DNA of 64,000 nt from Chloroflexus sp. Y-396-1 (lineage in GTDB: Bacteria; Chloroflexota; Chloroflexia; Chloroflexales; Chloroflexaceae). Each line of letters opens with the position of its first letter. The first letter of the stretch is position 1. The stretch covers positions 3,510,633 to 3,574,632 of the forward strand of contig NZ_KI911784.1 of the NCBI RefSeq assembly GCF_000516515.1, read 5' to 3'. This document shows, piece after piece, positions 49,386-57,985 of the stretch. A program made the translations under genes and the position numbers. The notes under the pieces are model-generated. The model made no database searches and had not been told where the DNA came from. It was given only the letters and a program-made list of their open reading frames with translations.

Positions 49386-51683
49386 ATGACTCGACTCATC
49401 GCATTGCGAGCAATTCTGTTGCTGGTGGTGATTGTGTTGGTGGCACGGCTGGCACAATTACAACTGATTACAACGGATGCGCAGCGGTTTGGTCCCAACA
49501 TCGACGTCACGACAAGGCGTTATTTGACGAACCAGCCGCGTCGGGGTGAAATCCTCGATGCTCGTGGTCGCATCCTGGCCGAAAGTGTTCCGATCTATAA
49601 CTTGGCCGTTGTGCCCGGGCAGCTTCCCTCAGCCACCACTGCACCCGAACAGCGTGCGTTGATCCTAGCTCGCCTGGCACAGATTGCCGATCTGCCGGCG
49701 ACACTTATTATTGATCCGGCCAGTGCTGTTGAAACGATGCCTGATTTACGGGCCGATGTGATGGCGTTGACCGGCACGCCTTTGCCTGCCACAACTGATA
49801 GCATAACGATCACGATTGCCCCGACCGATAGTATTCGTGCGCTCACACTGAGCCAGACGTATCGAGAGGTGGTAACACTGGTCAATCCGATTGAACAGAT
49901 TCTAGTGCAGGCAAATGTACGGAGTTACCAACCGGTCATTATCAAGGAAGATATTGCTCCAGAACTGGTGCTGGCGTTGCGTGAGAATGCCAATTATCTT
50001 CCTGGTGCGCGGGTGGTAGAGGGTTTTCGTCGCCGTTATCCGCTGAGTAGCGAGATACCTTCACTTTCCCACCTGTTGGGGTATGTCGGACGGATCAATG
50101 CCTGCGAGCTGACGGCGGTGAACCCGGCCAGTTCGTGGCTACGAGCGTTAACCGATGTCACGGCGAATGCGCCGGTGTGCGGCTTAATGGCTAAGGAGAT
50201 TGAACCAACCAGCATCGGCTTGCCGCCGTATTTACCGAGTGATCTAATCGGTAAAGACGGTCTGGAGGCAGCTTACGAGAAGGTGCTGCGCGGTCAGATG
50301 GGGATCGACTCACTGTTGGTTGATGCACTGCAACGTCCGGTGAGTGGTGTAACCACGCTGCGGCCGGTTGCGAATGGTCACAATCTGATCCTGACCATTG
50401 ACGCACAATTCCAGGCCGAGGTTGAGCGCATCCTACAGCGCTGGATTCGTGTCGGTGAAGAGCGACGATTAGCTGCGAAAGAAGCGCACAAGCAGGCCTA
50501 TGAGCCGATTGTGGCAGGGGTTGCCGTGGCGCTTGACCCGCGTGATGGCCGTATCCTGGCGATGGTAAGCATCCCCGATTACGATAATAACATTTGGGTT
50601 GATCCGAAGCGGATCACCGAATTACGGACATTGCTCGCTCCATCAAGTGCCGAAGCCCAACGTGAGTTGCAGCGGCTGGCGCCTTTTACCAATCGTGCGA
50701 TCTCTGGTCAGTATCCACCGGGCTCGACAATTAAACAATTCGTTGGCGCCGTGGCGTTACAACAGGGCGTGATTTCGGCTGATACAAAACTGCGTGACCC
50801 TGGCTTGTTACGTCTGATCGAACGCAGTGGTGCTGAATTCATTCTGCCTAACTCGGTACGTAACCGCGACAATGGTTTGATCGATGTTCGCGATGCCCTC
50901 CGACTGTCGTCGAACGTCTTCTTTGCCAGCGTCGCCGGCGGTAATGACCAGGCGGTCAACCTTGATCAGCGTGCGCTCCGTATCGCTGGACTAGGGATCG
51001 ATCAGCTTGTAGAAGGGTTGTCGTGGTTCAATTTTGGTCGTGCTACCGGGGTTGATCTGGTTGGGGAAGCCAACGGTCGGGTACCGACGCGCGCCTGGAA
51101 GGCTCAGGTCCTACGTGAAGCATGGACTACTGGCGATACCTACAATACGGCCATCGGTCAAGGTTATCTGGAAGTAACACCGCTTCAACTGGCAGTTGCT
51201 GCTGGAGCAATTGCGACCGATGGTACCCTGTATCGTCCACACGTGGTTGATCGGATCGTTGATGAGAATGGTCAGGTTGTTCAGCAGATACCTGCCGAGC
51301 CAATCGGACGAATCCCGGTCGAACAACGTCATCTGGCAACAATCCGCGAAGGGTTATTCGCCTCGATTACCAATGGCTTGGGTGTCGCAGCCCGTGAAGT
51401 CTGTTCGGGATTACGCATCGCCGGAAAAACCGGTACCGCAGAGTTTGGTCCACTCCTGACGACCTCTGATGGTCGGCTGGTGCGACAGAGCCATGCCTGG
51501 TTTGTCGGTTTTGCTCCATACGAGCGCCCTGAGATTGTGGTTGCAGTGCTGGTAGAGGGAGTGGGTGACCTGAACGATGGTTCATCGACCATTGCCGTCC
51601 CGGCAGTGACGCAGATCATGCAAGCATATTTTGGAGTTACCCCACCGACCAATCCGCCATCTATTTGTCCGGTATTGCCGTAG
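49386..51683 (+). CDS. mrdA: Penicillin-binding protein 2
   Basis: The 765-residue product carries a N-terminal membrane anchor (ALRAILLLVVIVLVARLAQL), the PBP dimerisation domain (RGEILDARGRILAESVPIYN) and the transpeptidase domain with PPGSTIKQFVGAVALQQG (SxxK, catalytic Ser about residue 446), LSSNVFF (SxN) and IAGKTGTAEFG (KTG). It cross-links peptidoglycan in the elongasome. GAAAGG lies upstream of the ATG. RodA, normally its partner, is not in the window. Confidence 0.93.
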   Translation: MTRLIALRAILLLVVIVLVARLAQLQLITTDAQRFGPNIDVTTRRYLTNQPRRGEILDARGRILAESVPIYNLAVVPGQLPSATTAPEQRALILARLAQIADLPATLIIDPASAVETMPDLRADVMALTGTPLPATTDSITITIAPTDSIRALTLSQTYREVVTLVNPIEQILVQANVRSYQPVIIKEDIAPELVLALRENANYLPGARVVEGFRRRYPLSSEIPSLSHLLGYVGRINACELTAVNPASSWLRALTDVTANAPVCGLMAKEIEPTSIGLPPYLPSDLIGKDGLEAAYEKVLRGQMGIDSLLVDALQRPVSGVTTLRPVANGHNLILTIDAQFQAEVERILQRWIRVGEERRLAAKEAHKQAYEPIVAGVAVALDPRDGRILAMVSIPDYDNNIWVDPKRITELRTLLAPSSAEAQRELQRLAPFTNRAISGQYPPGSTIKQFVGAVALQQGVISADTKLRDPGLLRLIERSGAEFILPNSVRNRDNGLIDVRDALRLSSNVFFASVAGGNDQAVNLDQRALRIAGLGIDQLVEGLSWFNFGRATGVDLVGEANGRVPTRAWKAQVLREAWTTGDTYNTAIGQGYLEVTPLQLAVAAGAIATDGTLYRPHVVDRIVDENGQVVQQIPAEPIGRIPVEQRHLATIREGLFASITNGLGVAAREVCSGLRIAGKTGTAEFGPLLTTSDGRLVRQSHAWFVGFAPYERPEIVVAVLVEGVGDLNDGSSTIAVPAVTQIMQAYFGVTPPTNPPSICPVLP

Positions 51684-51826
51684 ATCGGCTGATCTTCTAC
51701 ATGCCGCTGACGTAAAGGGCGCTGGTGCAGAGTCCCGCGAACTTGTGATGAGATAGAGATGACGTGAAGCCCTGTGCGCTCAACCAGATGAACATGAAAC
51801 GGTGTCAGGATCGTGAAGCGACCTGA

Positions 51827-52447
51827 TTATCTAGTACCGAACTCCAGATCGGTCAGTACAACCAGTGCATCGAAATCATCGAGGAGATCAGGAGCATAGG
51901 TGACCACTACCGTGCGTGCAATAGATCGTTCAGTCTGATTCGCTTGACGTAGCAGACGGGTAATATCAGCGATGTCTTGGGCTCGACCTGCCTGTAATTT
52001 CATCAAGATCAGAAATTGTCGCGGTAATACCGGGAAGCCAGCGAGATCATACTCTGAGTGTGACAGGGCTTCATTGAGCCAAGGTTCTTTCAATGCCAGT
52101 ACATCGATGCTGTAACCCGTATCATCTGGCGCATGTGCGGTAAATCTGTCAATGAGCAACGGATGACCAATCCGGTAGCCGGCGGCGGTGAAGGCAAGTC
52201 GTGCAGCTTGTTCTTCGTGAGCCTGGATAACAATATCGATGTCTTGGGTCAAACGCTCTGGAGCATAGGCGCGCAGTGCCATTGCTCCAACCAGCGCCCA
52301 GTGGATACCTTCCAGTATTCGTCGCAAATCTGGCAATTGTTGCACGGTGGTTCTCCGGTTTAAGAATTCGTCCGATGAGCCGGTACCTCTGGCCGCACGA
52401 CGCAGTGCAATACGAATGTATGGATTTTTTGGTTGTAGCGTCTGCAC
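51827..52447 (-). CDS. Nucleotidyltransferase-fold protein
   Basis: This 206-residue protein contains HWALVGAMALRAYAPERLTQ followed by DIDIVIQA, a DxD of the nucleotidyltransferase superfamily (AbiEii/MNT-like), and FPVLPRQFLILMKLQAGRAQ ending in DIADI, with the typical K-x-x-A-x-R-x-x-D-x-x-D-like pattern (MKLQAGRAQDIADI). Such proteins occur as toxins, in DNA/RNA modification, or as stand-alone genes. No HEPN or antitoxin gene is next to it. The start is a GTG with a weak site. Function uncertain. Confidence 0.65.
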   Translation of the reverse strand: MQTLQPKNPYIRIALRRAARGTGSSDEFLNRRTTVQQLPDLRRILEGIHWALVGAMALRAYAPERLTQDIDIVIQAHEEQAARLAFTAAGYRIGHPLLIDRFTAHAPDDTGYSIDVLALKEPWLNEALSHSEYDLAGFPVLPRQFLILMKLQAGRAQDIADITRLLRQANQTERSIARTVVVTYAPDLLDDFDALVVLTDLEFGTR

Positions 52448-52559
52448 GACTTACCCCATTCTTTTGGAAATGGTACTCTTGCGATGAAGCAAGCAGGTGC
52501 TATTCGCATCTGATTATCGAGAACTACCAACATCTTAGCACATACCTGCTACTGGGTGT

Positions 52560-52576
52560 GCGGGCCTCTGGCCCGC
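52560..52576. repeat. Hairpin repeat GCGGGCC-NNN-GGCCCGC, copy 4
   Basis: Perfect 7-base stem with loop TCT, in the spacer between the nucleotidyltransferase and the sensor kinase. Nearby, AGCGGGTTAGGAACCAGCCC (52610 region) resembles the other GGG/CCC palindromic spacers. The rest of 52448-52699 holds no recognisable gene. Confidence 0.55.
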
Positions 52577-52699
52577 GTTGGGTGGTCATTTTAGAAAAGA
52601 CACTGCAACGAGCGGGTTAGGAACCAGCCCCTACAAGACAGTGAACTGACCGCACAGGTGGTTGTCGGTGAGCAGCGATGGGTGGTTTGACACCCGCCC

Positions 52700-53752
52700 C
52701 TACCCAGCTCGTGGTAAAGAGAGAGTAAAAGTACTGCCTTTGCCAGGGCCAGCGCTGGCAGTACGGATGTCGCCGCCCATTGCCCACGCCAGATGGCGAG
52801 AAATGGTCAGCCCAATACCACTACCACCGCTGGTACGAGCGCGTGAGGGGTCGGCTCGGTAGAAACGCTCAAAAATGAAGGGGAGATGTTCGGCGGCGAT
52901 ACCAATCCCGGTATCTTCTACAATGACCTGTACTTCGTCGTTGGTATGCACTGAACGAATAGTAATGCAACCGCCTTCAGGAGTATAGCGTACTGCATTC
53001 CCAAGGAGATTGAGCAGAATCTGCGCTACACGGTCGGGATCAGCGTGAACCAGCAGGGGTTGTTCGTGAGAAGCAAATTGCATCTGTAGACAGCTATCGA
53101 GCACCTGGGGTTGAATTTGACCAACCACATGCCGAATGACGTCATTAATATCGAAGGTCGTAAAATGGAGCGAGATCTGACCGGCTTCCACCCGCGAGAG
53201 AGTCTGAAGATCATCGACCAGGCGGCGCAGGCGACGCACTTCTTGCTTCATGTCGAGAAAGGTGTCAGCGGTGTTGGGCAGTACGCCATCGATCAAGCCC
53301 TCCAGGTAGCCTTCAATGCCGGCGAGTGGTGTGCGCAGTTCGTGGGCTACATTGCCGATCATGGTGATGCGGCGCTGCTCGATCTGTTCTAGCGCCTCGG
53401 CCATCTGGTTGAAGCTCTCGGCGACAGCACGTAACTCATCACTGGCTGGCACCTCAACGCGCTCGTCGTAACGTCCGGCGGCAATACGTTGACTGCTCCG
53501 GGCAATGCTGCGTAGTGAACGTAAGATAATCTGAACCAACAGGAGGCTGGTGCTCAGACCAGCAATTGTGGCTGCCAGAGCAGCTACGGTCAACGCCTGA
53601 ATAACAGCGGTGCGCACAGGTTTGACCTGCTCAGTTGGGATGGTTTGTTCGATCAGGATGTTGGCAGTGAGGCTGAGGGTCACAACGCCAACGATCACCA
53701 CCAACATTTGAGCACCGATGATTTGCCAGCGAAGTTGTCGCCAAAAGCGCAT
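52700..53752 (-). CDS. Two-component sensor histidine kinase
   Basis: The 350-residue kinase has two membrane helices (MLVVIVGVVTLSLTANILI and ALTVAALAATIAGLSTSLLL) around a very short loop of ~25 residues. Then come HAMP (IAAGRYDERVEVPASDEL), HisKA with the phospho-His in GNVAHELRTPLAGIEGYLEG and HATPase (N box LLNLLGNAVRYTPEG, G1 VEDTGIGIA, G2 GGSGIGLTIS). The short loop means it probably senses membrane or cytoplasmic signals. It follows the response regulator by 164 bases with no gene between. Confidence 0.92.
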   Translation of the reverse strand: MRFWRQLRWQIIGAQMLVVIVGVVTLSLTANILIEQTIPTEQVKPVRTAVIQALTVAALAATIAGLSTSLLLVQIILRSLRSIARSSQRIAAGRYDERVEVPASDELRAVAESFNQMAEALEQIEQRRITMIGNVAHELRTPLAGIEGYLEGLIDGVLPNTADTFLDMKQEVRRLRRLVDDLQTLSRVEAGQISLHFTTFDINDVIRHVVGQIQPQVLDSCLQMQFASHEQPLLVHADPDRVAQILLNLLGNAVRYTPEGGCITIRSVHTNDEVQVIVEDTGIGIAAEHLPFIFERFYRADPSRARTSGGSGIGLTISRHLAWAMGGDIRTASAGPGKGSTFTLSLPRAG

Positions 53753-53916
53753 ATGTCCACCGTAGTGTTACTGTTTGTTCGCAGCACGTGGCTGAAACGT
53801 ACTCCTGCTGAGGAAACACGGACCGAAAGCTCGTCTGGTCATGACCGGTCTGGCACTCACTCCTACCGTGTGATGCGTAAGGGTGGAGCGGACAGTTGTG
53901 CGCCGGAGCAGTTGGA

Positions 53917-54621
53917 TTAGCGTGGTGGGTCGACGAATCGGTAGCCGACGCCACGCGCAGTACGGATGACGTTTTCGCCGGTGACTGACTCAATCTTACG
54001 TCGCAGTTGACTAATGTACACGTCAACCACGCGATCGGTACCGTAGAAATCGGCGCCCCACACCTTATCGATCAAGTCCTCGCGGCTAAGCACGCGATTG
54101 TGGTTACGAGCTAGGGCCAGCAAGAGATCGAATTCGGTGGGAGTCAGGTCGAGGAGCTGACCGGCAGCACGTGCTTCACGTGCATCGGGATCGATTTCGA
54201 GGTGGGCAAAGCGCATAAGTGAACCTTTGGTCGTTTTGCCCCGTTGCCGACGTAAAATCGCCTCTACCCTGGCAACCAGTTCGCGCGGGCTGAACGGTTT
54301 GGTAAGGTAATCATCGGCGCCGACGCGCAAACCGGCCACTCGATCCATCTCGTCGCTGCGGGCCGTCAACATAAGGATATACACGTCTGAGCGTTCGCGC
54401 AGTCGGGCCGTGATCTCCATACCGTCCATACCGGGCAGCATCAGGTCAAGGACAATGAGATCGGGTTGATGATCGAGCGCCATCTGTAAGCCTTCTGGGC
54501 CGGTGGTCGCACACAAGACGCGATAACCAGCGTGTTCGAGATAGGCTTTCGCGACATTCCGAATGCTGGCTTCGTCATCGATTACCAAGATCGTCGGTTG
54601 ATTTGTGAGTTCGTCTTGCAT
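53917..54621 (-). CDS. OmpR-family response regulator
   Basis: A protein of 234 residues with a receiver domain: ILVIDDEASIRNVAKAYLEH (acidic pair DD), the phospho-acceptor Asp in DLIVLDLMLPGMDGMEI, Thr in LMLTARS and Lys in YLTKPFSPREL. A C-terminal winged helix follows (FDLLLALARNHNRVLSREDL, VDVYISQLRRKIE). It pairs with the next kinase. The site before the ATG is weak. A 16-base hairpin (CCCCGC-TGAA-GCGGGG, 54649-54664) lies upstream. Confidence 0.93.
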   Translation of the reverse strand: MQDELTNQPTILVIDDEASIRNVAKAYLEHAGYRVLCATTGPEGLQMALDHQPDLIVLDLMLPGMDGMEITARLRERSDVYILMLTARSDEMDRVAGLRVGADDYLTKPFSPRELVARVEAILRRQRGKTTKGSLMRFAHLEIDPDAREARAAGQLLDLTPTEFDLLLALARNHNRVLSREDLIDKVWGADFYGTDRVVDVYISQLRRKIESVTGENVIRTARGVGYRFVDPPR

Positions 54622-54717
54622 AAGGACGATAGCGTTTAATCTCTCTTGCCCCGCTGAAGCGGGGAAACTGCTTTAGCGCGAAGCACTTCTCCTTTTTCCC
54701 CACATCTGCGCGATCAC

Positions 54718-55362
54718 TCAGATACGGGCGCCGCTGAGAACAACACCGAGTAGATTGGCTTTGACTTTTTCGAGTTTTTGGCGTGCCTCGCGCACCCGAT
54801 CCCGCCGTGAGCGACCGGCTTGGATAACGAGTAATACGCCGTCGACACGAGTCGCCAGCACGAGCGCATCGGTAAAGGTGTGTACCGGTGGCGTGTCGAA
54901 GATCACAATATCGGCGGCCTGGCGCAGACGGTTGAGTAACCCTTCCATGCGGCGCGAACCAAGTAGGTCGGCGGGACGTGGAGGGAGAGGCCCGCTGGGT
55001 AAGAGGCTTAACCCTGGAACCTCGGTTGGTTGAAGCGCCAGTGGCGCCTCTTGATCGAGAATGGCACTGGTAAGACCTTGCTCGTTTGAGAGGCCGAAGA
55101 TGGTATGAAGCATCGGTTGACGCAGATCGCAATCGACCAAGAGAACACGTTGTTCGGCCTGGGCCATCGTGACCGCAAGATTTGCTGCGGTCAGGCTCTT
55201 TTCGGGTGTTTGTTCGGCGGAAGTCAGTAAAAGGGTGTGAATAGGTTTATCAAGGCTTGAAAACAGGATATTGGTGCGCAGGGTACGATATGCTTCCGCA
55301 GCAGCAGAAGCCGGTTCGCGCAGGGTAATCAGTACCTGCTCAGGCGACGAGGTCACTATCAT
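54718..55362 (-). CDS. CpsD/CapB-like BY-kinase ATPase with altered P-loop
   Basis: The 214-residue protein of the BY-kinase family has AAEAYRTLRTNILFSSLD at the start, Walker A' VLLVDCDLRQPMLHTIFGL and Walker B VIFDTPPVHTFTDALVLA. The Walker A, usually SxxPGEGKST, reads SAEQTPEKSLTAANLAV: Lys and Ser remain, but the glycines are gone. There is no Tyr cluster at the C-terminus (ends VVLSGARI). It may be a degenerate kinase partner of the two Wzz-like proteins encoded upstream. Confidence 0.8.
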   Translation of the reverse strand: MIVTSSPEQVLITLREPASAAAEAYRTLRTNILFSSLDKPIHTLLLTSAEQTPEKSLTAANLAVTMAQAEQRVLLVDCDLRQPMLHTIFGLSNEQGLTSAILDQEAPLALQPTEVPGLSLLPSGPLPPRPADLLGSRRMEGLLNRLRQAADIVIFDTPPVHTFTDALVLATRVDGVLLVIQAGRSRRDRVREARQKLEKVKANLLGVVLSGARI

Positions 55363-55407
55363 GTACTCCTACCTTTAACATCAACCGGCGGCGCGAGTAG
55401 CAACTGG

Positions 55408-56061
55408 CTACCGCTCAGTTAAGGGAATGGCGCCTAATGTCGGCAAACCAACAAAGCGTTCAACGTCTTCAGACGTTTTCAGTGTATCGTCAAGATATTC
55501 GAGCACAAAAGCCAGCACCAGACCAACGATCAGGCCCAGAATTGCACCGGCCAGCATATTAATGCGCGTATTAGGACGAATTTCAACCAGGCGGGCCGGC
55601 TGAATCCGGGTCACGTTGATCCGGGCAGTACCTTCGAGGGTGGCGTTAATCCGGTTCACTTCAGCGACAATTCGTTCCCCCACTGCATCGGCTAGGGCCT
55701 GCGACTGATCGAGCCGTGGCAAATCGACCTCGATCACGATCTTTTGCTCATCGGGGCGCGGTTGAATGTTGACGTCTTCCATCAACCGTTCGCCGCTTAT
55801 ATCCAACCCGATCTGTTGGCTGATCTGATCGAGAACGCTCGGTTGCATCACCAGCTCGCGATAGCTATTCATCGAGTTGCGTAGCACAATATTGAGGCCG
55901 TTGTCGGCCTGATTCGCCAGCACGAGATAGACCGCCTGTGAGCGAAACGTTTGCGGCAGCAGTTTGCTAATCACGTATGCGCCAACCACGGCTGCAATGG
56001 CGGTGAGGATAATGACCCACCAGCGTTTGACCAAGATATTTACATAGTCGCGGATTTCCAT
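55408..56061 (-). CDS. Wzz-family polysaccharide chain-length regulator
   Basis: The product has 217 residues with the usual layout: MEIRDYVNILVKRWWVIILT (first membrane helix), an extracytoplasmic domain and a second helix MLAGAILGLIVGLVLAFVLE. It ends in TSEDVERFVGLPTLGAIPL, the segment that contacts the BY-kinase. It starts 22 bases inside the preceding gene. Together with the CpsD-like ATPase it should control exopolysaccharide length or export. Confidence 0.9.
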   Translation of the reverse strand: MEIRDYVNILVKRWWVIILTAIAAVVGAYVISKLLPQTFRSQAVYLVLANQADNGLNIVLRNSMNSYRELVMQPSVLDQISQQIGLDISGERLMEDVNIQPRPDEQKIVIEVDLPRLDQSQALADAVGERIVAEVNRINATLEGTARINVTRIQPARLVEIRPNTRINMLAGAILGLIVGLVLAFVLEYLDDTLKTSEDVERFVGLPTLGAIPLTER

Positions 56062-56672
56062 AAACCCTCCTCACCTGTTGGGCGTAATCTGGCGGCAATG
56101 ACTGCCAGTGCGAAGCCGACAATCAAACCAAGTGCCGCACGAAGTGCAGCGTCAAAGAGCAGAGCGCGGAATGACGTAGTTGGACGCGCTGCGCCGACTC
56201 CATCGAGCACGACTACATGCAACTGGCCGTCGGTTCTCCCCCAGAATGATAAACCATGGGTTTGCAACACCGTAATAGCAGCTTCGACCAGGGCCTGGGC
56301 CGCTGCGGGTGATGAAGCCTCGCCCGACAAATCAATGGCACGATGTAGGGGATTCATCCGTAACCCCTGCTGAATCTCAGGCGGGGTAAGGGTGATCCCA
56401 CGCTCGGCCAGAAGTGGTACAACCTGCGCCGCAAAGCTAGCACTGCTGATAACCTGTGGCATGTCGTCGATAATGAATTCGGTGATTTGCCAGCTTTCTA
56501 TCGAGTCAGAGGTTACGGCGGATGAATAAGTGACCAACAGCCGCGCCGAGGCCTGGTAGCGCGGCGGTCTTTGCCCATCAATCCAGAGACTCAGACCACC
56601 GGCAATCAAGGCTGGCAAGAGAATGATAAGCCAGAAGCGACGGCTGATACGAATAAATGTTGTCAATCCCAT
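56040..56672 (-). CDS. Second Wzz-like membrane protein
   Basis: With 210 residues, it has a N-terminal helix (FWLIILLPALIAGGLSLWID), an extracytoplasmic part beginning GQRPPRYQASARLLVTYSSA, and a second helix near the C-terminus (ALRAALGLIVGFALAVIAA). It lacks the cytoplasmic kinase-contact segment. The ATG at 56670-56672 has AGGAAG upstream; in-frame Mets further upstream lack one. Its stop overlaps the next gene. It is probably a partner subunit in polymer assembly. Confidence 0.72.
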   Translation of the reverse strand: MGLTTFIRISRRFWLIILLPALIAGGLSLWIDGQRPPRYQASARLLVTYSSAVTSDSIESWQITEFIIDDMPQVISSASFAAQVVPLLAERGITLTPPEIQQGLRMNPLHRAIDLSGEASSPAAAQALVEAAITVLQTHGLSFWGRTDGQLHVVVLDGVGAARPTTSFRALLFDAALRAALGLIVGFALAVIAARLRPTGEEGLWKSATM

Positions 56673-56764
56673 GGCGCTTCCTATCGTCATACTCGCCAAC
56701 ATCTTACTACACTTTGCCTGGTTAGATGATAACAAAAGGAGACATAATACGTCACCGTTCATTG

Positions 56765-57910
56765 CTACGCTGGCAAGTATCGTCGATCAAGCAGACTCTG
56801 TTCAAACTCAAAGAGGCGACCTTCACGTTGGGCGCTTAACGCCTTATCGACGAAGGAGCGAAACGCTTCGAGGAAACGTTCACGACTAAAGCCTTCGGCA
56901 TGGCGGCGCAGCACTATCGGATCAATCTGATCGGTGCGGGAGAGAGCGACGGCAGCAGCCAATGCTGCGGCAGTGGGCTGGTAGAAGAAGCGTCCGGTCA
57001 CACCATCGATCAGCGTTTCGAGCGCACCACCAGCGGCGTAGGCAATGACCGGTCGACCCGTGGCCAGCACTTCAAGGGGGGTGATACCGAAATCTTCTTC
57101 GCCGGGAAAGATGAAGGCACGGCAGCGAGCAAACAGATCGAGGCGCGTAGCTTCATCGACCCAGCCTAAAAATTCGATATTAGGTCCAGCCATACGTTCA
57201 AGGCGGGCGCGGTCGCGGCCATCACCAAAGATTTTTAAGGGGAGACGGAGATGGTTAAACGCCTCTATAGCCAATTCCAGTCGTTTGTACGGGATCAGAC
57301 GACCGCCGGCCAGATAAAACTCTTCGGGTGGTTGTGGTTCGTAGGGTGGCAGATCGACTGGTGGTGGAATAACCATTGCCGGTCGGCGGTAATAACGGGC
57401 TATCCGTCCGGCAACTTCGTGCGAGTTAGCGACAAAGAGATCGACTCGATTCGCACTGACTGTATCCCAGATCCGCAGGTAGTTGAGGATGAACGGTAAG
57501 AGCTTGGCTTGGATCCCGTTGATCTGCTCACGGGCTACGTAGTCGTCGGTGCGCCAGGCAAAACGCATCGGTGTGTGACAATAGCAGATGTGGAGTGCTC
57601 CGGGACGCGGAATGACACCCTTGGCAAAAGCGCTCGAACTACTGATAATCAGATCGTAGCCGCTTAGGTCGAATCGCTCGAAAGCGGTGGGATAGAGCGC
57701 GACATAACGCCGAAACTGAGAACGCCATGCCGGCAGGTGTTGCATAAATGAGGTGCGAATATCCCAGTTCTGGTATGTAGCCGGCATTGAACTGGGATCG
57801 AAGATCGATGTGTACACCGGCGCAGCCGGGAAAAGCTCATGCAGCGCTTCGAGCACCCGCTCAGCGCCGCCGTACTGGTTGAGATAATCGTGCACGAGAG
57901 CGACCCGCAT
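56765..57910 (-). CDS. Family 4 glycosyltransferase, exopolysaccharide module
   Basis: A 381-residue GT-B enzyme starting RVALVHDYLNQYGGAERVLE. It has AGGRLIPYKRLELAIEAFN (donor side) and RAFIFPGEEDFGITPLEVLA with the E-x7-E pattern, then GRPVIAYAAGGALETL. The motif YCHTPMRFAW places it in the group of mannosyl-type transferases (WbaZ/WcaC-like). ATG 57908-57910 with AGGT upstream is preferred over a TTG two codons earlier. It is the first gene of the exopolysaccharide module and 92 bases before the Wzz-like gene. Confidence 0.87.
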   Translation of the reverse strand: MRVALVHDYLNQYGGAERVLEALHELFPAAPVYTSIFDPSSMPATYQNWDIRTSFMQHLPAWRSQFRRYVALYPTAFERFDLSGYDLIISSSSAFAKGVIPRPGALHICYCHTPMRFAWRTDDYVAREQINGIQAKLLPFILNYLRIWDTVSANRVDLFVANSHEVAGRIARYYRRPAMVIPPPVDLPPYEPQPPEEFYLAGGRLIPYKRLELAIEAFNHLRLPLKIFGDGRDRARLERMAGPNIEFLGWVDEATRLDLFARCRAFIFPGEEDFGITPLEVLATGRPVIAYAAGGALETLIDGVTGRFFYQPTAAALAAAVALSRTDQIDPIVLRRHAEGFSRERFLEAFRSFVDKALSAQREGRLFEFEQSLLDRRYLPA

Positions 57911-57985
57911 GGTCAAATACCTATCCTATCCGGCCAATTGCCGTTGCCGGATAGGATAGCACAACTTGATACCGATAATGATCGA

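Noticed and set aside
51827-52447. Toxin-antitoxin or abortive-infection module
   Set aside because: The nucleotidyltransferase-like gene stands alone; no antitoxin or HEPN partner was found on either side.
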